Program-made: the position numbers and the translations under genes
Notes under the pieces: generated by a model
Told to the model about the DNA's origin: nothing
Database searches by the model: none
The model's input: only the letters and a program-made list of their open reading frames with translations
NCBI GenBank assembly: GCA_018268755.1
Contig: JAFDVW010000006.1
Location: 94,513-158,512 of the forward strand
Direction: 5' to 3'
DNA length: 64,000 nt
Origin: Acidobacteriota bacterium
Lineage (GTDB): Bacteria > Acidobacteriota > Terriglobia > Terriglobales > Acidobacteriaceae
Shown: positions 32,229 through 41,251 of the stretch, piece by piece
Numbering within the stretch: the stretch's first letter is position 1
Layout: each line of letters opens with the position of its first letter

Positions 32229-33764
32229 TTACAGTGCTTTGGGCCATGAGAGAAATACCCCCAAAGCAATCAGGGCCAGAAAGAGCGCATAGTTTCGAAT
32301 CTCGGTCCGGACCACTTCCGGCAATAGCTTGTGAAGGCCAAAGACAAGGGGGAAATAAGACAAAGCCTGCGCGAGCACCAAAGCGACCACCGCCTCGCGT
32401 ATCCCAAACATAACAAAGCTAACCCATACCCCGCTCACCATCAATACCAAACGTGCTGTATTACCGGCGGCGGAATACTTTGTCTTCCCGTAGGCCAGGA
32501 TCATATTGGAGGTCGGGGCAACAAAGATGTCCAGGGCCACGCGCAGGCCCAACATTTGCAGCATCCAGCCGGTCATCAGGTACTTGGGAGGAAGCACCCA
32601 GTGCACCAGAGGGCGAGAGCAGATGACGAAACCGACCGCGGTAAACACGGCCGCGGCAAAGAACAAACGGCGGGAACCAATAAAGTCACGCACCGCGTCC
32701 TGGTGCCCGGTGCGGACGCTGCTGGAAATCATGGGCAGGAAAATCTGGCTGACCAGCTGCGTGATGCCGCCCGCGGGTACGGCCGCGATCATGATGGCCA
32801 GCGAAAAGCACCCCAGTTCCGCCGGGGTAATCAGTTTTCCCAAGATCAGCCGTTCGCCCTGGCCGCCCAGAAAATAAGTCGCGGTGGCAACGGAGATCCA
32901 TCCCCCGAAATGCAGAATGTCTTTGGCTGCGGTTTTGTCCCACCCGAAACGGACATGGGGTTTGCCCAGAAAGTGGCTGCCCATGGCATAGACCGCGGCG
33001 CTGGCAACGGTACGCGAGACCAGGGCCCAGGCGGAAGGAGACAGGATGGCCCACGCCACCCCGACCACAAACGCGATGGCTTCCGAGCCAATGGTAAGCA
33101 GCGTGATGCTGCGCAGATTAACATGCCGGGTCAGAGTCCAGGCGGTGGTGCTGGTCAAGCCGCGCACCAGCTCCGATAAGGCGGCGACCACCAGCAGAGA
33201 GAAGAGTTCCGGCTGCTTATAGAACAAGGCCAGCGGATAGGCGGCCATGGCGGCGCACAACCATATGACCACGCCGCGCCCGGCCTGAATGGAAAACGCG
33301 GTGTTCAGGAACTTGGGGTCATCGCCGCGCGGATGCTGCACGATGTTGGCGACGATCCCCAGTTCAGAGAACATGCTGAGGCCGGCGAGGAAGACGCCCA
33401 CCAGGCCCACGACACCAAAGGTCTCCGGCCCCAGAAAACGGCGGGCGAGCACCAGGGTGGCGCCGGTGCGCAGCAACTGAGTGGCGACATAGCCGGCGAT
33501 ACTCCAGGCCCCACCATGGATGGCTTTCGCTCCCCGGCCAGCCATTAACGTTTTGGCATGACGGGCCACGCGGTCCATGAGGGTGGCGTCGGCCCCGGCC
33601 TGGGTCCAGCCTCCGGCCACGGGCTCTAGCAGCAGCGCGTCACTTTCGTTCTGCGCGATTTCGTCGTTGCGATCGTCCGGTTTCGTCGACACGTTCACAG
33701 ATAAGGCTTTACTGGCTTCGTTTTCTGACATCCCTGCTTCTTTCAAAGTGTCAATTCTGGTCAT
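32229..33764 (-). CDS. Polysaccharide flippase (Wzx/MATE-like)
   Basis: 511 residues. A polar N-terminal extension of about 80 residues (acidic, with DDRNDEIAQNESD) precedes 12-14 membrane helices. The first helix pair (GGAWSIAGYVATQLLRTGATLVLARRFLG) and the GLVGVFLAGLSMFSELG segment are typical of polysaccharide-synthase/lipopolysaccharide flippases in the MOP superfamily. It would move the undecaprenyl-linked repeat unit across the inner membrane. The long acidic N-terminus is not usual; a later start could be real, but in-frame Met codons near residue 73 would leave a normal flippase. Its stop overlaps the ribosome site of the FemAB-like gene. Confidence 0.88.
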   Translation of the reverse strand: MTRIDTLKEAGMSENEASKALSVNVSTKPDDRNDEIAQNESDALLLEPVAGGWTQAGADATLMDRVARHAKTLMAGRGAKAIHGGAWSIAGYVATQLLRTGATLVLARRFLGPETFGVVGLVGVFLAGLSMFSELGIVANIVQHPRGDDPKFLNTAFSIQAGRGVVIWLCAAMAAYPLALFYKQPELFSLLVVAALSELVRGLTSTTAWTLTRHVNLRSITLLTIGSEAIAFVVGVAWAILSPSAWALVSRTVASAAVYAMGSHFLGKPHVRFGWDKTAAKDILHFGGWISVATATYFLGGQGERLILGKLITPAELGCFSLAIMIAAVPAGGITQLVSQIFLPMISSSVRTGHQDAVRDFIGSRRLFFAAAVFTAVGFVICSRPLVHWVLPPKYLMTGWMLQMLGLRVALDIFVAPTSNMILAYGKTKYSAAGNTARLVLMVSGVWVSFVMFGIREAVVALVLAQALSYFPLVFGLHKLLPEVVRTEIRNYALFLALIALGVFLSWPKAL

Positions 33765-33835
33765 TTCGAACCGGGCTCAAAGTTCTATTGGATCAATGAA
33801 GGGAGGGATGGAGCAAGATTACGCCGGTTCCCCCG

Positions 33836-34828
33836 TTACTTCACATCGGCCACAAAAGCGTTCGCGACCGCCTGCCGGGCCGGCTTTTCAGCCTGGCACG
33901 GTTGCGTTTTCATATGGGGGAAGGAGGGGGAGCGGCGGAAAAAGGCGCTGCGATAGTCTTCCACTTTTTGCCGGAAGCGGGCGGACCGCGAAGATCCCGA
34001 CTGACTCAGATTGGCGATGTGCAAATGCCGCCGCGCCCGGTCCAACTCGCGCTGCACCAGCTTACGCAACCCGGCTCTTTTGGTGTCCCCGCCGAGCCGG
34101 GCCAGATGGGCCTCGAGAATCTGCACCATGGGCTTTTTCCACTTCAATTCTTCTTTCTGCGCCTTCTGGTATAAGCTGCCCGACTTGGTTTCCCGCCAGA
34201 TGACCAGCGGTTCCATTAGAAACGTCCATGGCCCTTCCAGCGACAAACGCAACGACATCTCGTGGTCTTCCAGATACCACAGGCTTTCGTCAAAGCCGCC
34301 CATGCGTTCGAGGACTTCGCGGCGGATCATGATGCCCTGGTTAAATAAGACGAAGCGGGTGACCAGCACTTCATCCGGATTCAACCACAACCCCTCCGGC
34401 AACGAGGAATGCAGGGCCGCGATATCGAAGGAGGCCCGCTGCACATCGCTCCACTTCATCAGGATGTTGGAGAGGCAGCAGGGAGAGGAATCCCCTGCCC
34501 GCTGCAGCAAAGACACCTGGCGTTCAATTTTGGAGGGCATCCAAAGATCGTCGGAATCAAGGAAGGCGATCAGCTCGCCACGGGAAGCGGCCATGCCATG
34601 GTTGCGGGCGGCGGCGGGACCGGAGTTCTTTTGCGCCAGCACTTGAATGCGATCGCCGTACCCCTTGAGTCGCTCCAGCGTATCGTCGGTCGAGCCATCG
34701 TCCACAACAATGACCTCCAGTTGGCGGTAGGTTTGTTGCAGGACGCTGTCGACCGCCTCGGAGATAAGATGGGCCCGGTTATAAGTCGGAATCACGACGC
34801 TGACCAGGGGCTGATTCACCAGTGACAT
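33836..34828 (-). CDS. Family 2 glycosyltransferase
   Basis: 330 residues. GT-A core: VSVVIPTYNRAHLISEAVDSVL, VVDDGSTDDT, ARNHGMAASRGELIAFLDSDDLW with the DxD-type motif, then GGFDESLWYLEDHEMSLRL, which includes the general-base ED-H motif. The C-terminal third is basic and helical (RKLVQRELDRARRHLHIA). No transmembrane helix is obvious. It probably adds a sugar to the lipid-linked repeat unit. It lies 71 bp upstream of the flippase gene and 35 bp after the acyltransferase gene, in the same direction. Confidence 0.88.
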   Translation of the reverse strand: MSLVNQPLVSVVIPTYNRAHLISEAVDSVLQQTYRQLEVIVVDDGSTDDTLERLKGYGDRIQVLAQKNSGPAAARNHGMAASRGELIAFLDSDDLWMPSKIERQVSLLQRAGDSSPCCLSNILMKWSDVQRASFDIAALHSSLPEGLWLNPDEVLVTRFVLFNQGIMIRREVLERMGGFDESLWYLEDHEMSLRLSLEGPWTFLMEPLVIWRETKSGSLYQKAQKEELKWKKPMVQILEAHLARLGGDTKRAGLRKLVQRELDRARRHLHIANLSQSGSSRSARFRQKVEDYRSAFFRRSPSFPHMKTQPCQAEKPARQAVANAFVADVK

Positions 34829-34863
34829 AAATTTAGTCCGCTCGAATGTATGCGGCCATCCGC

Positions 34864-35463
34864 TCAGGCGGAGGTGCCGGCCGATTGGGCAAAGCTTTTT
34901 ACCACGCGGGCGGGGGCCCCCACGGCCACAGAAAAATCAGGAATGCTCTGCGTGACTACGGAGTTGGCTCCAACCACGCTACCCCGGCCGACCGTGACGC
35001 CAGGGCAAATCACCACATTCTGGCTTAGCCAGGCCCCGCGCTTGATCAATACCGGGGCAATTTTGTCCAGACCCTGTGCCTGGATCGGGGTATCGGTCTG
35101 GGTGTACTTATGCATGTGGTCCGCTATGTAGACGTTGCGCGCCAACAGAACATCCTCTTCCAGCACCACGCTGCGCACGGCGGAGATCACGCAGGTGCCG
35201 GAAACGCTGCTGCCGCTGCCGATGGAGATGGCCACCGACCGGTTGTCCCCGTCCGGAATGGCCTGCAGCCAGGAACCCGCCCCGATAAACACCCGGTCTC
35301 CGATGGCGATGCGCTCCTCCCCCACCAGACGCAGCGGGGACTCCAGAATGGTTCGTTTTCCGAATTGGGCAAATCCCCCGGAAATCAGCAGGGAAAAAGC
35401 CTTGTATCGCAAGCGAAGCAGGCCGCGATAGAAAACCAGAAATAACCGGCTGAGCGCGTTCAT
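34864..35463 (-). CDS. Hexapeptide-repeat acyltransferase (WcaF/NodL/LacA-like)
   Basis: 199 residues from ATG 35463 (MNALSRLFLVFYRGLLRLRY); a longer frame to 35697 starts in spacer with Ser/Pro-rich text and was rejected. The N-terminal amphipathic helix is followed by a left-handed beta-helix (IAIGDRVFIGAGSWLQ ... VLEEDVLLARNVYIADHMHKY ... LIKRGAWLSQNVVICPGVTVGRGSVVGANSVVTQSIP), ending in AVGAPARVVK. The His in ADHMH is the likely catalytic base. Family members O-acetylate sugars in EPS and LPS. First gene of its minus-strand sub-operon, facing the beta-helix gene across a 436-bp divergent region. Confidence 0.87.
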   Translation of the reverse strand: MNALSRLFLVFYRGLLRLRYKAFSLLISGGFAQFGKRTILESPLRLVGEERIAIGDRVFIGAGSWLQAIPDGDNRSVAISIGSGSSVSGTCVISAVRSVVLEEDVLLARNVYIADHMHKYTQTDTPIQAQGLDKIAPVLIKRGAWLSQNVVICPGVTVGRGSVVGANSVVTQSIPDFSVAVGAPARVVKSFAQSAGTSA

Positions 35464-35899
35464 GGCGACTGGGGATATCCTACCCTCTTCGGGGGGACAG
35501 TTGGGTACCTGATGGCATAACGGGTGGGAATTGTACCTTTGCCCCGCCCCGGGAAAGATGCAGGTAGAATGAAGCGAACAGGGAGACTCCAATAGGGGGG
35601 AGAACCCAGGCCGCCCGGGGAGGGTTACCCGTAAATAATTGATTTCATTGGATGAGGCTTGATGCGGTTCGCCACTTGTACATTGGCCTTCTGACAAACA
35701 ACATGCCCTTCTGGCAACTTGTCCAACCCTTGGGGCGGGTTTGATAATGGCTCATCATTCACTTTGAGCAGCAGCGTATTGCAGCCCTGCGGGGCGGCAA
35801 TACCGGGTGAATAAAAAAAACTCAAAAGGCGCATCCCCCGTGAACACAGTGCAGCCCATCCTCGCGCATCACACATTTACAGCTAAAGGCGGATATCCC
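35464..35899. other. Divergent intergenic region between acyltransferase and beta-helix genes
   Basis: 436 bp that should hold promoters in both directions. Seen in it: an AT-richer segment CGTAAATAATTGATTTCATTG (about 35630-35650), GGGTTTGATAATGG (35737-35750, TGATAATG -10-like for the + strand), and an A7 tract near 35815. GGCGGA (35889-35894) upstream of ATG 35900 is a usable ribosome site. No ORF with coding character was found, and no known riboswitch core was recognised. Confidence 0.4.
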
Positions 35900-37096
35900 A
35901 TGAAGAAATGGTCGCTGACCACGGCGTTATTCCTCGCCATCTTAGCCGTCCAAGCGCAAGCAGCCACAACCTGGTATTTATCGCCCAGTGGCAGCGACAG
36001 CGCCGCCTGCACCCAAGCCGCGCCCTGCAAGAGCCTTAACACGGCCTATCAGAAAGCCAGCAGCGGCGACTCCATCCAGATGGCCAGCGGCAGCTACGGC
36101 TCGCAGACTCTGGCCAGCGCAAGCAAAACTTCCGATATCGTGGCTGCGCCCGCGTCCGGGGCCACCGTCAGTTTTGGCAACCTGACCGTCAACGGCGCCA
36201 CCCACCTGGAAATCCAGAACGTGACCGCCACTGGCTACACGGTCAATAGCGGCAGCTATATCACGCTGCGCAACGTCACCATCAACGGAGGGCTGTTCTA
36301 TCTGGGCGGCTCGAACCTCTCGGTGATTGGCGGATCGATCGGGCCCGGCGTCGACTTCCACTCGCAAATCGCTCCCGCCAACGGCTGGGGCTCGGGCGGC
36401 AACAATTTCCTGTTCGACGGCGTGTTGTTCCACGACTTTACGCGCACCAGCACGGACGTGCACATTGAGTGCCTGCAGGTCGCGGGCACCAGCGGCATGA
36501 TCATCCGCAACTCGAAATTCAAGAACTGCGATGTGTTTGACCTTTCCTTCACCAGCTATAACAACTCGGGAAGCGTCAGCAATCTGACGCTGGAAAACAA
36601 CGAGTTTGCCACGGCGGGATCGGGGGGCTACTTCGCGGTCAACCTGCAAGCCATCTCCGGCACAATGGTCGCTCGCTTCAACTCCTCGACCCAGGCTTGG
36701 GTCGTGCAGGGCAGCGGCGCACTGGCCAATACCGGACAGATGACCTTCACGGGGAACAATATCGTAGGGGGCATCCTGGACGGCTCCAGCGGGAGCTGCG
36801 TGGGCGCTTCTGGATCTGCGACCTACAACTACAACATCACCCAAGGCGTGAAATGCGGGTCCACCGACAAGAATGCCGCCCCTAGCTTCTCCAATGCCGG
36901 CGGGCTTGATCTGAGCCTGACCAGCAGCGCGGCGGCCATCGACTTTGTGCCTTTGACCGTTTCCGGACCGTCCAAGGACATTAACGGGAACGCGCGGCCG
37001 CAAGGGAACGGATATGACGCCGGCGCAGTGGAGTACGGCTCGGGAACATCCTCGGCGCCACCCGCTCCTACCGGTTTGTCGGCCACGGTGCAGTAA
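35900..37096 (+). CDS. Secreted right-handed beta-helix protein (choice-of-anchor Q type)
   Basis: 398 residues from ATG 35900 with a signal peptide (MKKWSLTTALFLAILAVQAQA). The start of the mature protein, TWYLSPSGSDSAACTQAAPCKSLNTAYQKASSGDSI, is the usual entry into parallel beta-helix proteins. Strand repeats follow (HLEIQNVTATG, YITLRNVTING, NLSVIGGSIG, FLFDGVLFHDF, MIIRNSKFKNCDV, NLTLENNEF). It closes with RPQGNGYDAGAVEYG, the choice-of-anchor-Q ending, and a stub, PPAPTGLSATVQ, that looks like the first strand of a fibronectin-III domain. Folds of this kind bind or cleave polysaccharide; no catalytic residues can be named. It is the only + strand gene within the EPS run. Confidence 0.85.
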   Translation: MKKWSLTTALFLAILAVQAQAATTWYLSPSGSDSAACTQAAPCKSLNTAYQKASSGDSIQMASGSYGSQTLASASKTSDIVAAPASGATVSFGNLTVNGATHLEIQNVTATGYTVNSGSYITLRNVTINGGLFYLGGSNLSVIGGSIGPGVDFHSQIAPANGWGSGGNNFLFDGVLFHDFTRTSTDVHIECLQVAGTSGMIIRNSKFKNCDVFDLSFTSYNNSGSVSNLTLENNEFATAGSGGYFAVNLQAISGTMVARFNSSTQAWVVQGSGALANTGQMTFTGNNIVGGILDGSSGSCVGASGSATYNYNITQGVKCGSTDKNAAPSFSNAGGLDLSLTSSAAAIDFVPLTVSGPSKDINGNARPQGNGYDAGAVEYGSGTSSAPPAPTGLSATVQ

Positions 37097-37120
37097 GCAC
37101 AGGCCCGAGCGAAGACAGTA

Positions 37121-37168
37121 AAACGGCGCACGGGAAGCCTTCCGCTCCCCAGTGCGCCGTTTCCTTTA
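37121..37168. terminator. Terminator between the beta-helix gene and the convergent GT4 gene
   Basis: AAACGGCGCAC (37121-37131) pairs with GTGCGCCGTTT (37152-37162) around a 20-base loop containing a smaller GGAAG/CTTCC pairing; CCTTTATA follows. The flanking A and T tracts would let it work for both convergent genes. Confidence 0.75.
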
Positions 37169-38407
37169 TACCGAACTTCCAGCCTGGGCCGAGGCCTTTT
37201 CATTCTCCGGGCGCGGCCTCTCGGACTGCCCACGACCCGCTTTCTTCTCGGGCAGCAAAGAATCCACCAGGCTGAGATAGGTGCTCTTGTTGACGTCCCA
37301 ATCGTAGGTGCGGACAAATTCGGCTGCGTTACGGGCCTGCTGCATGCGGGCCTCGGGATGGTTGATCATAAAGAGCATGGCCTCGGCCAGGTCCTTCTCA
37401 TCGCCATCCTTGAAAAACCGCACCACCGAATCGTTGAAATAGTATTTGTCGATCTTGGTGTCGGAGACCACGACCGGAACTCCCACCGACATAAACTCAA
37501 AAATCTTGGTGCTGAATGCCTCATTCCCGAAGGAATCCTTGCGCTTGGGAACCACCGCCAGGTCGGCGTTGGCCATCACGGCGCCGACTTCCCGGATGGG
37601 CAGCATGGGCTTGAACAGGATACGGTCCTGCAGGCCAAGCTGGGCCACCAGCTGAATCAAGGCGTCCTGGGTGCGGCCCTCTCCATGGATCCAGAACATG
37701 GCCTGGGGAGCTTGGTCCTTGATCAAGGCAAAGGCACGAATGGCAACATCCAGCCCCTGGTGCTTATTCAGGGTGCCGGGATACAGCATGACGAACTCGT
37801 CTGTCGTGCGGGTCCGTGGCTGGGGATAGAAGGCGCTGCGGTCGGGATAGTTCAGCATCACGGTGCAGCGATCGGAGGTCAGTGAACGCGCCAGCAGGCG
37901 GTCCTGCCAGATGTGGTTGGCGATGATGATGTGGTCGGAGAAGTCGATCGAGACCTTCTCCAGAAACAACATGATCTTGAAGCCCAGGGACTGCTCACTC
38001 ACATGGAATTTGCTGGCGTAGAGCTCCGGCAGGATGTCGTGGATGTCGAGGATAATTTTCGCGCCCATCAGTTTGGGCAGTAAGGCCACGAAAACGATGA
38101 AATCCGGAATGGAATGGATGTGCAGCAGGTCATAGGGCTTCCGGGCATGGCGCTTGCTCAGGACCCAGGCCGTTTTGGCGAAGAAGGCCGCCACCTGTTT
38201 CAAAAATGAAAGTTTGGTCTTTTCCTGGAACGAGCGGGGATGAATGCGCAGCACGCGCACACCGGCGATGACTTCTTCTTCCGGCTTCCCTTCTTTTCGC
38301 AGGGCAATGACTTCGACTTCGTCCCCTCGCGCCGCCAAGGCCTCCGCGTATCGCATCACGCGGCTGTCTGACTCATACAGCGAGTGCGTCACCATACAAA
38401 TTCGCAT
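37166..38407 (-). CDS. Family 4 glycosyltransferase (GT-B)
   Basis: 413 residues. GT-B architecture: MRICMVTHSLYESDSRVMRYA, with the acceptor-side Gly/Asp start, LLHIHSIPDF, ILDIHDILPEL, and the C-terminal donor domain with VMLYPGTLNKHQGLDVAIRAF, RILFKPMLPI and the E-x7-E region in GNEAFSTKIFEFMSVGVPVV. It transfers a nucleotide-activated sugar with retention of configuration. It is last of the block that starts upstream of 62 kb, before the + strand beta-helix gene breaks the run; 32 bp separate it from the asparagine synthase gene. Confidence 0.92.
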   Translation of the reverse strand: MRICMVTHSLYESDSRVMRYAEALAARGDEVEVIALRKEGKPEEEVIAGVRVLRIHPRSFQEKTKLSFLKQVAAFFAKTAWVLSKRHARKPYDLLHIHSIPDFIVFVALLPKLMGAKIILDIHDILPELYASKFHVSEQSLGFKIMLFLEKVSIDFSDHIIIANHIWQDRLLARSLTSDRCTVMLNYPDRSAFYPQPRTRTTDEFVMLYPGTLNKHQGLDVAIRAFALIKDQAPQAMFWIHGEGRTQDALIQLVAQLGLQDRILFKPMLPIREVGAVMANADLAVVPKRKDSFGNEAFSTKIFEFMSVGVPVVVSDTKIDKYYFNDSVVRFFKDGDEKDLAEAMLFMINHPEARMQQARNAAEFVRTYDWDVNKSTYLSLVDSLLPEKKAGRGQSERPRPENEKASAQAGSSV

Positions 38408-38439
38408 GTTCGTCCCAGTTCCCAGGATAGTTCCAGCTT

Positions 38440-40371
38440 CTACGCTATGGTTGGCAGTGGAGTGACTTCGCTCTCATGGTTGACCGCGTGAGAAAAAAAA
38501 GAGCGGTACCAGAGATCGAAGTTCAAAATCGGGAACAACAGCCGCTCATGGTTCTCCCGTCCACTCACGTGTTCCTCCAAGAGCCGTTTCACAATGTTTC
38601 GGTCAAAAAAGCCGTGATCGTGACTGGAATCGGTCAGGATCTCCGTGATCGGCCCGCGCAGGTCGTGCGCCATCCACTTGGAAATCGGCGTGGGGAAACC
38701 CGCCTTTTTGCGGTAGATAACCTCGCGCGGCAGCAATCTTTCCATGGCCTTCTTGAAAATATACTTGGTGTTGAAGCGCCGGACCTTGAACTCAGAAGGA
38801 ATGTTATAAGCCAGTTCGGCGAAGGTGTGGTCCAGGAACGGCACGCGCGCTTCCAGCGAGGTGGCCATTCCCATCTTGTCCTTTTTCATCAACAGATCGT
38901 CCGGCAGCCAAACCTTCAAGTCGAGCCACAGGATTTTGTCCAGATTGTCCAGGGTAAGTTGGGAGGGCTGGTAATGGCCGAAGGCGTCCTCGAAGCTGTC
39001 GCGCAGGCCGGCGGTCTGCTGGACCAATTGCTCTTTGAGAGCGTCGGGGAAAACCGTGTGCCAGGATTGATAGCGGGCCCAGAAGTCACGCATTCCCATG
39101 GCGCGATGCCCCTTGCGCAGCACCGGAATACGGGGCAAGGCCTTGAGCAGGGATTCCATGCCCGCGTGAACGGGCCCGGGCAGCATGCCGTAATAGCGGG
39201 ACATCATCTCGCCGCGATGGCGGTTGTAGCCGGCGAACAGCTCATCCGAACCTTCGCCGCTGAGCAGCACCGTCACACCGACATCTTTGGCGCGTTTGCA
39301 GACGTAATACAGCGGCACCGAGGCGGGCTCGCCGATGGGCTCATCCTGGTACCACACCGCCTTGGGCAGGAAATCAAGGAACATTTCCGGGGTGACGATG
39401 ACTTCATGGTAGTCACTCTTGAAGCGATCGGCCACGATGCGCGCATAGGGGAACTCGGAAAAACCGTCAGTGGCTTTGGGATCATAGCCCACGCTGAAAG
39501 CGGAAATAGGCTTGTCGGCGCATTCCGTCATCAAGCCCAGCACGGCCGAGGAGTCCAGACCACCGCTGAGCAGGGTGCCCACCGGAACATCGCTCTGCAA
39601 TCGCTGTTTCACGGAATACTTCAGGCCCTCATAGACCCGGTCGGCGAGCTGCTTTTCGGAAAGGCCGGCCAGTTCACGCATGAGCGATTCCCGCTTTTCC
39701 AGCTCCCAGAAACGTTCGATGCGGGTCTTGCCTTTTTCCGCGACCAGGATGTGGCCGGGGTAGAGCTTACAGACCCCTTCAAACATGGTGCGCGGCGCCG
39801 GCACGTAGTGCAGGGTCATGAAGTTGCTGAGCGCCTGCACATCCACCCTGCGCTCCACTTCGGGGTCGGCCAGAATGGATTTGATTTCCGAAGCGAAGCT
39901 GACAAACTCGTGGTTCAGGAAGTAGTAGAAAGGCTTGATGCCGAAGTGGTCGCGGGCCAGCAGCAAGCGCTGTTGCTTTTCGTCCCACAGGCCGAAGGCA
40001 AACATGCCGTCGAAATGCTTGACGCAATCCAGGGAATACTCTTCATAGGCGTGGACGATCACTTCCGTATCACAATTCGAACGGAAGGTGTGGCCTTTGG
40101 CCTGCAGTTCCGAGCGCAGCTCTTTGTAGTTATAGATCTCGCCGTTGAATACCACCCAGACCGTACTGTCTTCGTTGGTCATGGGCTGATGACCGGCGGA
40201 CGAGAGATCCAGAATGCTCAGGCGGCGATGCCCCAGGCCCACTCCCTTGCCGCGATAGAAGCCGTGATCATCCGGACCACGGTGCGACATGATGTTGGTC
40301 ATCGCCTCCAGGGTGCGAGGATCGACTTCCTTGCTGGAACCGTAGTAGTACTTCCCTGTCAAACCACACAT
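38440..40371 (-). CDS. asnB: Glutamine-hydrolysing asparagine synthase / amidotransferase
   Basis: 643 residues from ATG 40371, which exposes the catalytic Cys2 after Met removal (MCGLTGKYYYG). The longer ORF to 40512 cannot be right because Cys must be at position 2. The N-terminal Ntn glutaminase domain has RGPDDHG, FNGEIYNY and DHFGIKPFYY; the synthetase domain has the ATP-binding SGGLDSS (269-275) and GEGSDELFAGYNRHR. Amidotransferases of this family are regular members of exosortase-type EPS loci and may amidate a sugar acid or amino-sugar substituent instead of making free asparagine. One base separates it from the upstream GT2 stop. Confidence 0.93.
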   Translation of the reverse strand: MCGLTGKYYYGSSKEVDPRTLEAMTNIMSHRGPDDHGFYRGKGVGLGHRRLSILDLSSAGHQPMTNEDSTVWVVFNGEIYNYKELRSELQAKGHTFRSNCDTEVIVHAYEEYSLDCVKHFDGMFAFGLWDEKQQRLLLARDHFGIKPFYYFLNHEFVSFASEIKSILADPEVERRVDVQALSNFMTLHYVPAPRTMFEGVCKLYPGHILVAEKGKTRIERFWELEKRESLMRELAGLSEKQLADRVYEGLKYSVKQRLQSDVPVGTLLSGGLDSSAVLGLMTECADKPISAFSVGYDPKATDGFSEFPYARIVADRFKSDYHEVIVTPEMFLDFLPKAVWYQDEPIGEPASVPLYYVCKRAKDVGVTVLLSGEGSDELFAGYNRHRGEMMSRYYGMLPGPVHAGMESLLKALPRIPVLRKGHRAMGMRDFWARYQSWHTVFPDALKEQLVQQTAGLRDSFEDAFGHYQPSQLTLDNLDKILWLDLKVWLPDDLLMKKDKMGMATSLEARVPFLDHTFAELAYNIPSEFKVRRFNTKYIFKKAMERLLPREVIYRKKAGFPTPISKWMAHDLRGPITEILTDSSHDHGFFDRNIVKRLLEEHVSGRENHERLLFPILNFDLWYRSFFSHAVNHESEVTPLPTIA

Positions 40372-40372
40372 G

Positions 40373-41248
40373 TCAGACCTCACTCTTGAGCAAAAATAGC
40401 TTGCGTATCTGGTTCTTGCGCAAATAGCGGATAAACTCCGCGTCGGGAATGCGCTTGTCGCCACGTACGAGGGAGGAGAAATAGCCCATGAACATGCCCA
40501 CCGCATCGGCAAACAGGCCGGGCTTCAACATGCGCTTGCCCACCCGGGCCAGCATGAAAACCGGGTGATATCCCATGAAATAGGAGCCTTTGCCGCGTTC
40601 CACGCCGGAGGCCAGCAAGCCGGAAGCCATGCCCTCGGGGCGATGGTGCACAAAAATTTGTTCGCGCAACGGCCAGGCGTCCCAGCCCTTCATGCGCGCC
40701 TTGATCTCATCAATGCCGTCCCAGCCCATGCTGGCCACCAGGCCCCCGATGTCCCGGAAGCACTGGGCGCGATAGACCTTGGTGGCCCCCAGGGTATGCC
40801 CCTCAGCGGTCTTCTCCTCCACCAGCTTGCCGTCTTCGACAATAAAGCTGATGCCGCTGCAAATACCCAGACGCGGGTTCTCCTCAAAAGCGGCCAGCAG
40901 CTTCTCAAAGAACTCCGGCTTAAAGGAGATATCGCAGTCAAGTTTTACGATGAAGTCGATGTCTTTGGCCTGGAACTGCGCGATGCCATCATGGATCAGA
41001 TCGACCACATGGCCGCCGTAGTGCTCGGGCAGGCGCTCGCCCAGGCCGGCGGTATTGAACAAACGGATCCAGGGATTGCCGGCGGCGAACTTCTCGACGA
41101 TCTCTGCGGATTTGTCGGTCGAACCGTCGTTGACGATCACCCATTCGACCGGCTTCACGGTCTGGGCCACCATCGATTCCAGCGTCTGGGCCACATATTT
41201 CTCCTCATTCTTCATGGGAGAAACAATCGCATATCGTAGGCTTGGCAT
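40373..41248 (-). CDS. Family 2 glycosyltransferase
   Basis: 291 residues. RYAIVSPMKNEEKYVAQTLESMVAQTVKPVEWVIVNDGSTD is the nucleotide-sugar binding start; KLDCDISFKPEFFEKLL carries the DxD-type metal site and YHPVFMLARVG follows near the C-terminus. This pattern is like the EPS-associated GT2 group that works on polyprenyl-linked sugars. It lies between the O-antigen ligase gene (3 bp gap) and asnB (1-base gap), so all three are probably co-translated from one mRNA. Confidence 0.88.
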   Translation of the reverse strand: MPSLRYAIVSPMKNEEKYVAQTLESMVAQTVKPVEWVIVNDGSTDKSAEIVEKFAAGNPWIRLFNTAGLGERLPEHYGGHVVDLIHDGIAQFQAKDIDFIVKLDCDISFKPEFFEKLLAAFEENPRLGICSGISFIVEDGKLVEEKTAEGHTLGATKVYRAQCFRDIGGLVASMGWDGIDEIKARMKGWDAWPLREQIFVHHRPEGMASGLLASGVERGKGSYFMGYHPVFMLARVGKRMLKPGLFADAVGMFMGYFSSLVRGDKRIPDAEFIRYLRKNQIRKLFLLKSEV

Positions 41249-41251
41249 CGG

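Noticed and set aside
35464..35697. N-terminal extension of the acyltransferase to 35697
   Set aside because: The added 78 residues look like translated spacer; ATG 35463 begins a normal membrane-proximal helix of the family.
38476..40389. 637-codon open frame on the + strand opposite asnB
   Set aside because: Shadow of asnB on the other strand; composition is His/Gln/Val-rich with no known domain, while the - strand frame has full AsnB motifs.
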